Shown one piece after another: positions 9,240 through 17,769 of a stretch of DNA of 23,652 nt (position 1 is its first letter; each line of letters starts with the position of its first letter). A program made the translations under genes and the position numbers. The notes under the pieces were generated by a model, which searched no databases, had not been told where the DNA came from, and saw only the letters and a program-made list of their open reading frames with translations. Source of the stretch: Hyphomicrobium_A sp964620915 (lineage in GTDB: Bacteria > Pseudomonadota > Alphaproteobacteria > Rhizobiales > Hyphomicrobiaceae); the NCBI GenBank assembly GCA_964620915.1, contig CAZUKP010000047.1, forward strand, positions 1 to 23,652, in the 5' to 3' direction.

Positions 9240-9311
9240 CCAACTGCCATCGATGGCATCGCTCCTTTAAGGGCTGCCGTCTTCGGTGATAGGCAAAGGG
9301 GGTAAGAGAAC

Positions 9312-9713
9312 ATGCCTGCCTTAAATATTTTGATTGTGCTGATACTGTGCAGTGTGGTCGGAGCATTTACTGGCTTGATGCTTGGCGACGCGGTCGGCGA
9401 CCTTTATTTGGCAATAATAGCAGGGTTTATAGCCACGATTGTTGCTGTCGCAGCTCGGAACGTTAAGATTCCTCAGCTCGTTTTTGTCTATTCCGCACTT
9501 GCCGTGGAGCGTCCGATACCCTTGAACATGGTCATCTACTCGGTCATTACATCTTTTATTGGCGGCGCGGCGGCAATAGGGATTGCCGATACGGCTAACG
9601 TCACATCGTTTGTTACGATTGGATCGTTGGGTGGTTTCTTTGCGGGGCTCATGATAGTGATCTTGATGACAAGTTACAATCTGGGTCGTCGCGAAGGCTC
9701 GGCCGCGCGTTAA
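9312..9713 (+). CDS. Small integral membrane protein, about four transmembrane segments
   Basis: This encodes 133 residues from ATG 9312, with a purine-rich ribosome-binding stretch just upstream (about 9297-9308). Hydrophobic segments lie at roughly residues 5-22, 30-47, 74-92 and 101-121, with a short basic tail (GRREGSAAR) after the last. Glycine is frequent in the helices (GAFTGLMLGDAVGD, GSLGGFFAGLM), which fits close helix packing. I do not recognise a named family. It follows the gene ending at 9239 on the same strand and may share its transcript. Partner and substrate are unknown. The region after it to 10422 holds no intact gene. Confidence 0.75.
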   Translation: MPALNILIVLILCSVVGAFTGLMLGDAVGDLYLAIIAGFIATIVAVAARNVKIPQLVFVYSALAVERPIPLNMVIYSVITSFIGGAAAIGIADTANVTSFVTIGSLGGFFAGLMIVILMTSYNLGRREGSAAR

Positions 9714-9935
9714 CAAGCAACGCAGCGACCTTAGTGGTGAATTCGGCTCGCCAATTGGTCGCGGCTTGCGGTTACATTGCCATCCATCAAGTCCAGGACA
9801 GTCCTGATCTGGTTGACCGTCCTACGCTTATTATCGACATTACTGTCAGAGCACGGCTGCGAGCCTGCCTAGGCGCAGCCTTCAAAGTCCGTCTGGGGCG
9901 TTGGTGCGGGCCCTTCTAAACCTGCCCTACGTCGC

Positions 9936-10300
9936 TTAGCTCGAGGCAAACTCTACCTCGGTGTTAACAACAGTATAGTTTCAGCATGGTCGCCACAGCG
10001 GAGAGTGAGCGACTGGTTCTCGACGCTGTCGATATGAGCGGTCTGACTTAAGTTTAAGCTGACGCGGACTTGTGATGCTGTGGGGCATCAGTAGCACTCC
10101 CATCCAGACTACCGCCTGGAGAGCACAGGTGCCTCTGTCGGCGATATAGAACGCTGCGACGCGCTTACTACCAACTGTAGCAGGATAGGCTCGTTAGGTT
10201 CGACCGGCTCGAAATTCTGCACCATCTCATCGGCGCGGGCGGGGATGCTGACAGCGGCGAAGGCGAAGATTGCGCTAGGTGTTTTAGCGCCGTGGCAATT
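9936..10300 (-). pseudogene. Multiply frameshifted remnant of a small secreted protein gene
   Basis: No intact frame remains, but pieces in different frames of the minus strand join into one protein. These are, in order, a signal-peptide-like AIFAFAAVSIPARA then DEMVQNFEPVEPNEPIL (from about 10300); VGSKRVAAFYIADRG then TCALQAVVW after a frameshift near 10171-10176; a short DAP piece; VRVSLN and HIDSVENQSLTLRCGDHAET in a third frame; and TVVNTEVEFASS before a TAA at 9936-9938. From memory this order matches a small periplasmic family common in Bradyrhizobium-like bacteria (ARADEMVQN ... GSKRVIAFY ... CGDHAE). At least four indels and loss of the start codon mark it as dead. It takes up half of the 709 bp between 9714 and 10422. 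I see nothing else supportable there. Confidence 0.7.
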
Positions 10301-10422
10301 TTAACCCATTAAACTCAAGCACTTATCTGGCCTTCAATAGCTGGTTCCCTTGGGCGCTTGTATCTCCTGTCGTAGCCGCCGGCAGCATTGCCTAAAAGGG
10401 AAACAGTTTATAAGACCCCAAT

Positions 10423-12813
10423 TTGTCAAACCGGAAGAGTTCAAGGCAAGATCCGATAGGCCAAAGTGTCGAGCGAGCACGACGCTATCGACATGAGCGA
10501 TCTAGCGTTGAAGCCTTCGCTAAACTAAAGTTGGAATCAGACCGCTCAAATGGTCGTCGTCAGGGCCGGGGCGTGCAGCAACGATCCACCAGGAAGAAAA
10601 GCCCGTTGGTGCGCCTGTCGCAGCATATCGGCTGGGGTCGCGTGCTCGCGCTCACTGTGCTGGCGGCCTTGCTGGTCCTACGAGCCTGGGACATTGCGCC
10701 GTTACAACTTGCACGGCTCAAGACCTTCGACTTCTATCAGATCATTAAACCACGCGTGCCCACTATCTGGCCGGTGGTGATTGTTGATATCGACGAGGAG
10801 AGCCTGAATAGTCTCGGCCAATGGCCGTGGTCACGTTCGCTGGTTGCGAAACTGGTCGATCAGATTGCTGCGGCAAAGCCAGCAGCGATTGGCTTCGATG
10901 TCGTGTTCCCAGAACCGGATCGCACCTCACCGGCACTAATGGCTGAGGAACTGCCCGGTCTTAGCGCCTCCGCCCGCGAAGAGCTCAGCCGGCAATCTAG
11001 CCCCGATCAAATCTTCGCGCAGTCGATCTCGCGTTCACGCGTCGTGCTTGGTCAGTCGGCCCATAATCCCTATAAGGGACCCCAGCGTGCGCAAGATATT
11101 CCCAAAGCGGCCTTCGCCACTTTGGGCGGCGACCCCAAACCCTACCTTGTGCGCTTCCCTCGCCTGCTGCCCAACATTCCGGAGCTGGAGAAGTCGGCTG
11201 CCGGTCGTGGAATGTTTACCATCGAGCCTGAACCGGACGGCATCGTGCGTCGTGTGCCTATGGTGCTGATCGCTGATGATGCCATCGTGCCGTCTTTGGC
11301 AGTCGACATGCTTCGTGTGGCCGCTGATGAAAGTTCTTTCCTCATCCGATCCGCCCCTGGAGGAGTGGAAAGCGTCGTGGTGGCAGGTGCCCAGATACCG
11401 ACCGACACCTCGGCCCAGGTCTGGGTGCACTTTGGACCCCACGATCCGACCCGATTCGTCTCTGCCAAGGATGTTCTCAGCGGCAGTGCCACCGCGCTGC
11501 TTGAGGGTAAGCTAGTGTTGGTTGGCACCTCGGCCTCGGGCCTGCTCGATCTCAATACAACGCCGATAGAGCCATCCATGTCGGGTGCCGAAGTGCAGGC
11601 GCAAGTACTGGAGAACGTGCTCAGCCAATCGACCCTGTCGCGTCCGGCCCATGCCTTAGGCGTGGAGCTTTTTGTGGCGGCTTTAGTAGCTCTTGCTATC
11701 ATCGTGCTCGTACCGATACTGGGCGCCATGACCGTGTTCCTGATGGGCGCCGGCATCGCTGCGCTCCTGATCGGCGGCGCGTGGTACCTGTTCTCAACGT
11801 ACGGTTATCTATTCGACGTCTCCTACCCGCTGATTGCCTATTTCGCAGTGATGACGGTGATGGTGTTCACCAATTACTTCCGCGAGGAGGCACGGCGACG
11901 CCAGATCAGAAGCGCCTTCGGCCAGTATCTTTCACCAGACCTCGTTGAACAATTGGCCAAGGACCCTGATCGCCTGGTGCTCGGCGGTGAAACGCGCGAG
12001 ATGACCATCATGTTCTCGGACGTGCGTGGCTTCACCACAATCTCGGAGTCTTACAAGAGCGACCCGCAGGGTCTCGCGCAACTGATGAATCGATTCCTGA
12101 CGCCGCTCTCTGACGCAATCATGGAAAAGCGGGGCACCATCGACAAGTACATGGGCGACGCTATCATGGCGTTTTGGAATGCACCGCTCGACGATATGGA
12201 TCATGCTCGGCATGCCTGCGAAGCTGCGTTGAGCATGATCGAGCGTCTTGACGTCGTGAATGCGCAGCGAAAGCAAGAGGCGCAAAAGAGTGACCACGTC
12301 TTTATGCCACTCAAAATCGGGATTGGTATCAATACGGGCGCTGCCATAGTAGGCAATATGGGCTCAAAATCGCGCTTCGACTACACGGTTCTGGGCGATA
12401 GTGTCAATCTCGCGTCACGTCTCGAGGGGCAGTCGAAAACCTATGGTGTGACTGCGATCCTAGGGTCGCAGGCGGCGACTTTGGTGCGTGATGACTTCGC
12501 TCTGCTGGAGCTCGATGTCATTCGTGTCAAGGGGAAGACGGAGCCCGAAGTCATCTACGCTCTTCTAGGAACCAAGGAGTTAGCAAATAAGGCGCATTTC
12601 ATCGAACTGCGTGACCGGTTGTCCCAACTGCTCACAGCTTATCGAAAACAGAACTGGAACGAGACACTCAGAGCGCTAAGGTTATGTCGACAGAAGGTGA
12701 ACGGGCTCGACTTGGCCGCGTTTTGCGAACTGTATGAGGCACGCGTTGAGGCGTTCAAGGTCAATCCACCACCACCTGATTGGGACGGTGTCGCGACCTT
12801 GCAGACCAAGTGA
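10423..12813 (+). CDS. CHASE2-domain membrane adenylyl cyclase (class III)
   Basis: The product would make cAMP from ATP at the inner membrane in response to a signal sensed outside. A basic N-terminus precedes a first membrane segment (about 71-88). An extracytoplasmic CHASE2 domain (about 93-400) carries the family marks LKTFDFYQ, VVIVDIDEESL and GFDVVFPEPD. Two or three membrane segments follow (about 414-486), then the cyclase domain (about 520-705). Metal-binding aspartates are D533 (FSDVRGF) and D579 (YMGDAIMAFW), the purine-contacting lysine is K575, and N662 and R666 (SVNLASR) complete the site. Thr655 in DYTVLGD is typical of class IIIb adenylyl rather than guanylyl cyclases. The start is uncertain: TTG 10423 lacks a good ribosome-binding site, and the first conserved part begins about residue 60. 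It converges with the HlyD gene, 55 bp away. A cAMP-type Crp regulator lies at 20134-20844. Confidence 0.9.
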   Translation: MSNRKSSRQDPIGQSVERARRYRHERSSVEAFAKLKLESDRSNGRRQGRGVQQRSTRKKSPLVRLSQHIGWGRVLALTVLAALLVLRAWDIAPLQLARLKTFDFYQIIKPRVPTIWPVVIVDIDEESLNSLGQWPWSRSLVAKLVDQIAAAKPAAIGFDVVFPEPDRTSPALMAEELPGLSASAREELSRQSSPDQIFAQSISRSRVVLGQSAHNPYKGPQRAQDIPKAAFATLGGDPKPYLVRFPRLLPNIPELEKSAAGRGMFTIEPEPDGIVRRVPMVLIADDAIVPSLAVDMLRVAADESSFLIRSAPGGVESVVVAGAQIPTDTSAQVWVHFGPHDPTRFVSAKDVLSGSATALLEGKLVLVGTSASGLLDLNTTPIEPSMSGAEVQAQVLENVLSQSTLSRPAHALGVELFVAALVALAIIVLVPILGAMTVFLMGAGIAALLIGGAWYLFSTYGYLFDVSYPLIAYFAVMTVMVFTNYFREEARRRQIRSAFGQYLSPDLVEQLAKDPDRLVLGGETREMTIMFSDVRGFTTISESYKSDPQGLAQLMNRFLTPLSDAIMEKRGTIDKYMGDAIMAFWNAPLDDMDHARHACEAALSMIERLDVVNAQRKQEAQKSDHVFMPLKIGIGINTGAAIVGNMGSKSRFDYTVLGDSVNLASRLEGQSKTYGVTAILGSQAATLVRDDFALLELDVIRVKGKTEPEVIYALLGTKELANKAHFIELRDRLSQLLTAYRKQNWNETLRALRLCRQKVNGLDLAAFCELYEARVEAFKVNPPPPDWDGVATLQTK

Positions 12814-12868
12814 GGTTCTGGGCAGGCAAAGTGCGGCTCTGGAACCGAGGTCGCCCTCTGCTAATCGA

Positions 12869-14491
12869 TCAGCGTTCCCGCAAGGCCTCATTACGGGCCT
12901 TGAGAATGGGTTTGAGAAGGTAATCAAGGATGCTCTTCTTCCCTGTTATGATATCTACGGTGGCAACCATTCCGGGAATGATGGGGAGAGATTTCTTTCC
13001 TTTACGCAAAACGGACTCGGTCGTTTTCACCGTAACGGTGTAGTAAGTCTCCTTGTTGACCTCATCGACGATGCTGTCCGATGATATAACTTCAACTTTC
13101 CCTTCAAGCCCTCCATAGATAGTGAAATCGTAGGCCGTAAGCTTAACTAGGGCCTTCTGGTCAGGGCTAATGAAGGCGATATCACTTGGTCTGATGCGCG
13201 TCTCAACCATGAGAGTGTCTTCAAAGGGAGTGATTTCGACAAGCGGTTCGCCGGGCCTGACGACACCACCAAGTGTGGTCACGTGGAGCTTGTTGATAAA
13301 GCCGTCGACTGGCGAACGAATGTCGGTGCGAATGACCCGATCTGTCGCTGCCGTCATGGATTGACGCACAATTTCTAGGTCAGCCAACTTTGACGTCAAC
13401 TCGGATTGCGCGGTTTGCCGGAAGGTAAGCTTCTGGTCCTTGACTAATCCTTCGGCCTCGCGAATCGAGGCTTCGATGCGCGGTATTGACTGGTCCGCAG
13501 TCGCAATTTGTCCCTTATAGTCAACGATCTCACGCTCCAACTTCAAAAGGTCAGTCTTAGGAACGATGCCGCGCTTGGCTAACGGTGCCTTTAGCGAGTG
13601 CTCCTGCTGGGCAATTTTCAGGCTTTCTTGATATCGCTTGCGGCTTTCCCGGAGCTCTGCGAGCTCTTGTTGCTTCTGTATGAATCGGTCGTTAAGCACG
13701 CTCAATTGGTTCATGAGGTTGCTGCGTCGAATGGCAAACAGCGCCTCCTCGCTCTGCACAACCGAAGGTGCCTTTCTGCGCAACTCCTCCGGAAATTGCG
13801 CCTCGGTGGCGTCGGGGTTTGAAGCCTCCGTGTTAAGACGAGCGACGGCACCTTGCAGGGCCAGTTCCTTGGCCTCAATCTCGCCGAGGTCAGAGGCAAA
13901 GCCGGTCTTGTCCATTAGGATCAGAGTCTTGCCCTTTTCGACCCTGTCCCCTTCATGGACCAAGATCGCTTTTACTATGCCGCCTTCAAGGCTCTGAACG
14001 ATCTGCCGCTTTGAGGAGGGAATGACGCGCCCAGCACCTCGCGCTACTTCATCGATCTGGGCCCAATAGGCCCAGACCAGGAGGGTCGCAAATAGAGTTG
14101 CACAAACCATCAAAAACCGGCCTGCAGTGCGCGGCGGCGCAGCATGCAAAGCTGCTTCGGCATCGCGAGCAAAATCAAGGTCCTCGCGTTCCGTTTGAGT
14201 AGTTCCCCAAAGTGACTGCAGGCGGACAGAGTTGGACGGTGCCGTCCCTTCGCGAGCCCTGGTCCAGTCGGCTCGCCCGGCTAAGCGTCTGCTTATCCCA
14301 CGACCCAGGATCCAACAAAGAGAAACAACAAGGATACCGATGAGAATAGCCCAGAGACGTTCGTTGTCTAACCGCTGCAAGGTCTCTGTTACTTTAGTGA
14401 GCCGGGATATGATGTCAGGAGGCTCGGCTGCACCAAGAGTCTGGAGGATCTCATCCATTCTTGCAGAAATTCCTCTCGCAAAACCCAGCAT
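12869..14491 (-). CDS. HlyD-family type I secretion periplasmic adaptor, N-terminally extended
   Basis: This 540-residue membrane fusion protein would link an inner-membrane ABC exporter to an outer-membrane TolC-like channel. From ATG 14491: membrane segments at about 47-63 and 126-144, the first lipoyl half (GRVIPSSKRQIVQSLEGG, 155-172, then VHEGDRVEKGKTLILMD), a long coiled coil (about 200-385), the second lipoyl half (IRSPVDGFINKL, then GGVVRPGEPLVEI) and a beta-barrel region ending in PGMVATVDIITGKKSILDYL, the usual HlyD C-terminus. Typical members have one N-terminal membrane segment and about 430-480 residues, so the first 120 residues with an additional segment are unusual. ATG 14458 (MDEILQTLG) is an alternative start that keeps both segments. 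No ABC transporter gene is adjacent. The RTX adhesin ending at 8357 is a likely cargo. It is divergent from the transglycosylase gene. Confidence 0.9.
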   Translation of the reverse strand: MLGFARGISARMDEILQTLGAAEPPDIISRLTKVTETLQRLDNERLWAILIGILVVSLCWILGRGISRRLAGRADWTRAREGTAPSNSVRLQSLWGTTQTEREDLDFARDAEAALHAAPPRTAGRFLMVCATLFATLLVWAYWAQIDEVARGAGRVIPSSKRQIVQSLEGGIVKAILVHEGDRVEKGKTLILMDKTGFASDLGEIEAKELALQGAVARLNTEASNPDATEAQFPEELRRKAPSVVQSEEALFAIRRSNLMNQLSVLNDRFIQKQQELAELRESRKRYQESLKIAQQEHSLKAPLAKRGIVPKTDLLKLEREIVDYKGQIATADQSIPRIEASIREAEGLVKDQKLTFRQTAQSELTSKLADLEIVRQSMTAATDRVIRTDIRSPVDGFINKLHVTTLGGVVRPGEPLVEITPFEDTLMVETRIRPSDIAFISPDQKALVKLTAYDFTIYGGLEGKVEVISSDSIVDEVNKETYYTVTVKTTESVLRKGKKSLPIIPGMVATVDIITGKKSILDYLLKPILKARNEALRER

Positions 14492-14700
14492 CAAACAGGA
14501 CTAGATGGCTTAGATATTGTCATTGGAGACGACTCCAGAACACAGATTTAGGCGAGGCGCGTACGACCGTGTCTCGACGGACATGCCAATGTAGATCGTC
14601 TTTGTTTCGACTTCAAACCACGCTTTTTGTTTAGCCTATCTGCCGAGACTCGCGGTTCCTATTCTGACAACTATAGAAAAAGTGAGACAGGAAGGAACAT

Positions 14701-15693
14701 TTGACTAATCGGAGGGAAAGAGGCATTTCAAGGCAACGACTTCATGGCCGAACCGCTGGCTGCGCCTCTAGGTGGCCTCGCGTGAAACACAGACCAAATC
14801 GCGCGATGTATCGCCACGTAGGCGCTCTCGTTGCGTTGCTCGTCGTGGCTTTGCTAAGCGACGCCGCTGGGTCGAACGAGGCGTGGGGCGACATATCATC
14901 CGCGAAAACGGAGCCAGTCGAAGTTGATGTACTGTGTCTGGAGTTGGAGGCGCAAGCAAATGCTCGCGCCTTACCTGCTGACTTTTTTGTTCGGCTCATC
15001 TGGAAAGAAAGCCGCTTCAACCCGCATGCTGTCAGTCCCAAAGGGGCAGAAGGCATCGCTCAGTTTATGCCTGGCACCGCAGCCCAACGAGGATTGGAGA
15101 ACCCGTTTGATCCCATGATGGCAATCGCGGAATCGGCCTCTTACCTCGCCGACCTCGCGGCAGAGTTTGGGAACTTAGGACTTGCGGCGGCAGCCTACAA
15201 CGCCGGGCCGGAGGCTGTGAGAAACTGGCTTGTCGGCCAGTCTGATAAGCTGTCCTGGGAAACCGTCGAGTATGTCCAATTCATCACTGGCCGACCGGTG
15301 GAGGACTGGAAGAGTGTCGATGCCGTGCTGCCGAAGCTGCTGGAGAATGGTCAATCGCTTCAGGGGTGGTGTCGCTCGCTGCCGGTGCGGTCACACATTT
15401 ACCACCCCAACTACCAGCCACAGCAGCAGGCCAGCCCGCGACCGTCCTGGAGTGTGCAGCTTACGGCGCATTTCAATCGTGATGTGGCACTAGCGACCTT
15501 TGCTAGGCTCAAGAAGCAATACGCCTCCGTACTTGCTGGACAGGAGCCGACAGTGGTCAAGTACCGAAATCCAGGCTTCGGACGTAAGGCGCGCTATGCG
15601 GTCCGTCTGGGTTTCGATAGTTTGGCGGAATCAGAAAAGCTTTGTAACCGGCTGAGAGCCCACGGCGGCGCTTGCGGCGTCACAAGGAACTAA
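14701..15693 (+). CDS. Secreted lytic transglycosylase (SLT domain) with C-terminal SPOR domain
   Basis: This enzyme should cleave peptidoglycan glycan strands in the periplasm. Numbered from TTG 14701, the SLT domain spans about 75-190 with catalytic Glu103 (LIWKESRFNP), AEGIAQFMPGTA and AAAAYNAGP. The C-terminal 80 residues (about 250-330: WSVQLTAHF ... YAVRLGF ... CNRLRAHGGACGV) look like a SPOR peptidoglycan-binding domain. A hydrophobic stretch (GALVALLVVALLSDAAG, about 41-57) is a signal peptide or anchor. Two starts are plausible: TTG 14701, with a strong AGGAAGGA site 4 bp upstream, and GTG 14782, with AGGTGG 6 bp upstream, which gives a more normal signal peptide (KHRPNR before the hydrophobic core). 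Divergent from the HlyD gene across 209 bp, it could open the wall locally for the secretion apparatus; that is inference. Confidence 0.88.
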   Translation: MTNRRERGISRQRLHGRTAGCASRWPRVKHRPNRAMYRHVGALVALLVVALLSDAAGSNEAWGDISSAKTEPVEVDVLCLELEAQANARALPADFFVRLIWKESRFNPHAVSPKGAEGIAQFMPGTAAQRGLENPFDPMMAIAESASYLADLAAEFGNLGLAAAAYNAGPEAVRNWLVGQSDKLSWETVEYVQFITGRPVEDWKSVDAVLPKLLENGQSLQGWCRSLPVRSHIYHPNYQPQQQASPRPSWSVQLTAHFNRDVALATFARLKKQYASVLAGQEPTVVKYRNPGFGRKARYAVRLGFDSLAESEKLCNRLRAHGGACGVTRN

Positions 15694-15754
15694 GAGGTCG
15701 AATACTCGGTCTCCGCAATGTCAAGCAAACTCTTCCCCGAACACAACTAGGGAC

Positions 15755-15782
15755 CATAGCAAACGACCCTCCGGTTGCTATG
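15755..15782. terminator. Hairpin between convergent transglycosylase and small membrane protein genes
   Basis: CATAGCAA (15755-15762) and TTGCTATG (15775-15782) form a perfect 8-bp stem, with two further CG pairs after a mismatch. It lies between the stop of the plus-strand transglycosylase (15693) and the stop of the minus-strand gene (15803). That position suits a bidirectional terminator, but neither strand has a clear T-run. Confidence 0.35.
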
Positions 15783-15802
15783 TCGAACCGCCGGTCCGTG
15801 AA

Positions 15803-16033
15803 TCACTGGCTGGCTGGATTCATTACCGCAAATCCCCAGTCCGTCAGCATCACACTTCCGTAACGGAAGTAGATAAATAACGCAAATGCCGCCGTGAATA
15901 CAACGGTAGTTGTGAGCGCGTTCACGAAGCGGTGCTCGAAATTGAATGTGTTTCCAATCAAGTCGGCGACGAACACAAAAATAGACCCCATAATGACCAA
16001 ACCGATCCAAGCATGCTCTGGCGGTAATAGCAT
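15803..16033 (-). CDS. Small two-helix membrane protein, paralogue A
   Basis: This encodes 76 residues from ATG 16033, with an AGGTGGAG ribosome-binding site 7 bp upstream. It opens with MLLPPEHAW and has two hydrophobic segments (about 11-27 and 41-57) around a conserved VADLIGN loop, then an RYGSV turn and a DWGFAVM end. It shares about 41 of 75 residues with its neighbour at 16230-16457 (my own count), including LPPE-AW, DLIGN, NALTT, IY-RYG and WGFA-M-PA. I do not recognise the family. The conserved polar turns suggest a structural or partner-binding role rather than an enzyme. Both genes have good ribosome-binding sites, which supports expression. Confidence 0.75.
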   Translation of the reverse strand: MLLPPEHAWIGLVIMGSIFVFVADLIGNTFNFEHRFVNALTTTVVFTAAFALFIYFRYGSVMLTDWGFAVMNPASQ

Positions 16034-16229
16034 CGTTGCGCTCCACCTAGACTGTTTCTATGACCAAGCATCCGGTGATGGCCTGGCTGCGACTTACGCC
16101 CAAGGCCTTAGAACTGTGAACTGTCGAACGCTTCTCTGATCCGGCGATAAACTCCCCATTCTTTCCCTGAGAGCCAAGGCGTGAAGAAAACCCGATCATT
16201 GTAAGCCAGTATCACTAGAGAAACGACCC

Positions 16230-16457
16230 TCAAGGAGCTGGACGCATAATTGCAAATCCCCATTCCATCATTAACACAGTTCCGTAGCGCAGGTAGATCG
16301 AGATCGAAAACACCACCGCGAACACGATCGCGGTAGTCAGTGCGTTCATGGCGCGGTTATCGAAACTGATCATGTTACCGATCAAATCAGAGACAAACAC
16401 GACGACAGCGCCGATTAAAACCAACTCGAGCCAAGCATACTCCGGCGGCAATACCAT
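16230..16457 (-). CDS. Small two-helix membrane protein, paralogue B
   Basis: This encodes 75 residues from ATG 16457, with a strong GGGGAGG site 6 bp upstream. It begins MVLPPEYAW and has two hydrophobic segments (about 11-27 and 41-57) around VSDLIGN, then RYGTV and EWGFAIM. It is a tandem paralogue of the gene at 15803-16033. The 11-base string AAACGACCCTC lies just downstream of each copy (15762-15772 and about 16221-16231), so the duplication included flanking DNA. Neither copy is frameshifted and substitutions are largely conservative, as expected if both are under selection. Its function is unknown. Confidence 0.75.
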   Translation of the reverse strand: MVLPPEYAWLELVLIGAVVVFVSDLIGNMISFDNRAMNALTTAIVFAVVFSISIYLRYGTVLMMEWGFAIMRPAP

Positions 16458-16517
16458 CGTAACCCTCCCCTTAATCTTGACGGCTATCTCCCAAAGCCCG
16501 ATGATGAACCGCGGTAA

Positions 16518-16547
16518 TTGTTATCACATGACCATTCTCACTACAAT
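16518..16547 (+). promoter_or_regulatory. Candidate promoter for the propeller-methyltransferase-inositol genes
   Basis: TTGTTA (16518-16523) and TACAAT (16542-16547) are spaced by 18 bp, matching the sigma-70 consensus at 4/6 and 5/6 positions. Transcription would begin near 16554. If it is real, the TTG codon at 16518 cannot be the start of the following gene, which favours the GTG at 16593. Confidence 0.3.
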
Positions 16548-16592
16548 GGGAACATTCTATATTGGCCGGGTCCTCGAACTCAGGATACCATC

Positions 16593-17633
16593 GTGACTAC
16601 GAACACGTCCGCTCCGAGTTCTTCCGACACTTCTGATAAGAAGAGCTCCCCGACGGATCTTCACGAGGTGATCCGGGATCGAGTGTCCATGGAGGACCAG
16701 GAGGCCTCATCGTGTCGGCTCCTGCGGAAGCTGGTCGGTTTTTCGTCCGATGCCATCGAGATTGTCCAGATTGATCAAATGCCGTTGCGTCTCCTCCAGG
16801 CCGGCGAGACATGTTGTCAGTTCAGGCTTCATCCGCAAGGCATGGAAGTCGATTGGGAAACTGGTCTTCTCTACATAACTGCGGTGGAGATCATCGAGCC
16901 GCGAGACGCGGCGCGCGGATATTGCGGCAAAGGGAGAGCACACCTCTTCGAATGTGATATTAGGGGAAGAACGATCCGATCGGTCAACCTCACGAGCGAC
17001 AGTGAAGAGGAATATCACCCGAGTGGGATGGTGCTCATCGACGGCACGATGTTCATTGCCCTCGCGCAGTATTTGCCAGAAACGTCCGCTACGATCATCA
17101 AATTCAACGTCAAGGACTGGACGTACGAGAAGCTGTTCCGCATACAGGATCATGTCGGTTTAGTCATGCCAAACTTAGCTGAAGGAGAGCTACTTCTTGG
17201 GACGTGGGGTTCTCGCCATTATTACTGTACGGATATGAAGGGCAATATCAAAAACAGGCGGCCAACACCGTGCTCCGACGACATGGAACATCAAGACGCT
17301 CAGTTGATAGGCCCCAGCATCAAGCGTGAACCCATGGATCCTGGGCTGGCTGGCCCTGAGGGAACGATGCTGTTAGCGACCGGGGTCACAGCTGGGAGGC
17401 ACCGTTTTGGTCTCGAGATTATCGATGTCGCTAGCTGGAAGATCAAGAGATCACTGCGCTGGCCGTCCGCTCAGCACCTGACGAAGGGCGGCTGGGCGCC
17501 TTTTTCGAATCCTACGTTCCTTTGGGTCGATTCGCATGACCGCGTTCATGCACTTGCCGCTCCGGACGACCATCACGAGAAGATGGGCAAAAATGGGACG
17601 CTGGTGCTCTACACGCTTAGTCAGCGCGAGTGA
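16593..17633 (+). CDS. DUF6454-like beta-propeller protein
   Basis: This encodes 346 residues from GTG 16593, which has CAGGA about 7 bp upstream; TTG 16518 is in frame but poorly supported. A Ser/Thr-rich, probably disordered N-terminus (1-40) precedes a repetitive beta-strand body. Its marker motifs are LHPQGMEVD (H80), EEYHPSGMVLIDG (H142), IQDHVGLV (D186, H187), GTWGSR (203-208), EHQDAQLIG and, near the end, WAPFSNPTF. From memory this order matches the DUF6454 family of predicted propellers; I cannot confirm it without a profile search. No signal peptide is evident, so a cytoplasmic location is likely. The conserved histidines and aspartates could form a metal or substrate site, as in SMP-30-like lactonases, but that is speculative. 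It leads a same-strand series with a methyltransferase and an inositol-phosphate synthase. Confidence 0.7.
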   Translation: MTTNTSAPSSSDTSDKKSSPTDLHEVIRDRVSMEDQEASSCRLLRKLVGFSSDAIEIVQIDQMPLRLLQAGETCCQFRLHPQGMEVDWETGLLYITAVEIIEPRDAARGYCGKGRAHLFECDIRGRTIRSVNLTSDSEEEYHPSGMVLIDGTMFIALAQYLPETSATIIKFNVKDWTYEKLFRIQDHVGLVMPNLAEGELLLGTWGSRHYYCTDMKGNIKNRRPTPCSDDMEHQDAQLIGPSIKREPMDPGLAGPEGTMLLATGVTAGRHRFGLEIIDVASWKIKRSLRWPSAQHLTKGGWAPFSNPTFLWVDSHDRVHALAAPDDHHEKMGKNGTLVLYTLSQRE

Positions 17634-17769
17634 CGGCTCCTAAAGAAACAGCGTCAGAGCTGCCCCGGATCTAATCCTGGTGCCCATGTGCATCTCGTTA
17701 AAGATCTTCCCTGTCCAGTAAAGCTAACATTTCCCTTGCGCCACAAACAAGAATGTTCAAACATGACGC

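Noticed and set aside
9734..9919. A 61-codon plus-strand frame after the small membrane protein gene
   Set aside because: No domain, poor start context and no resemblance to known proteins.
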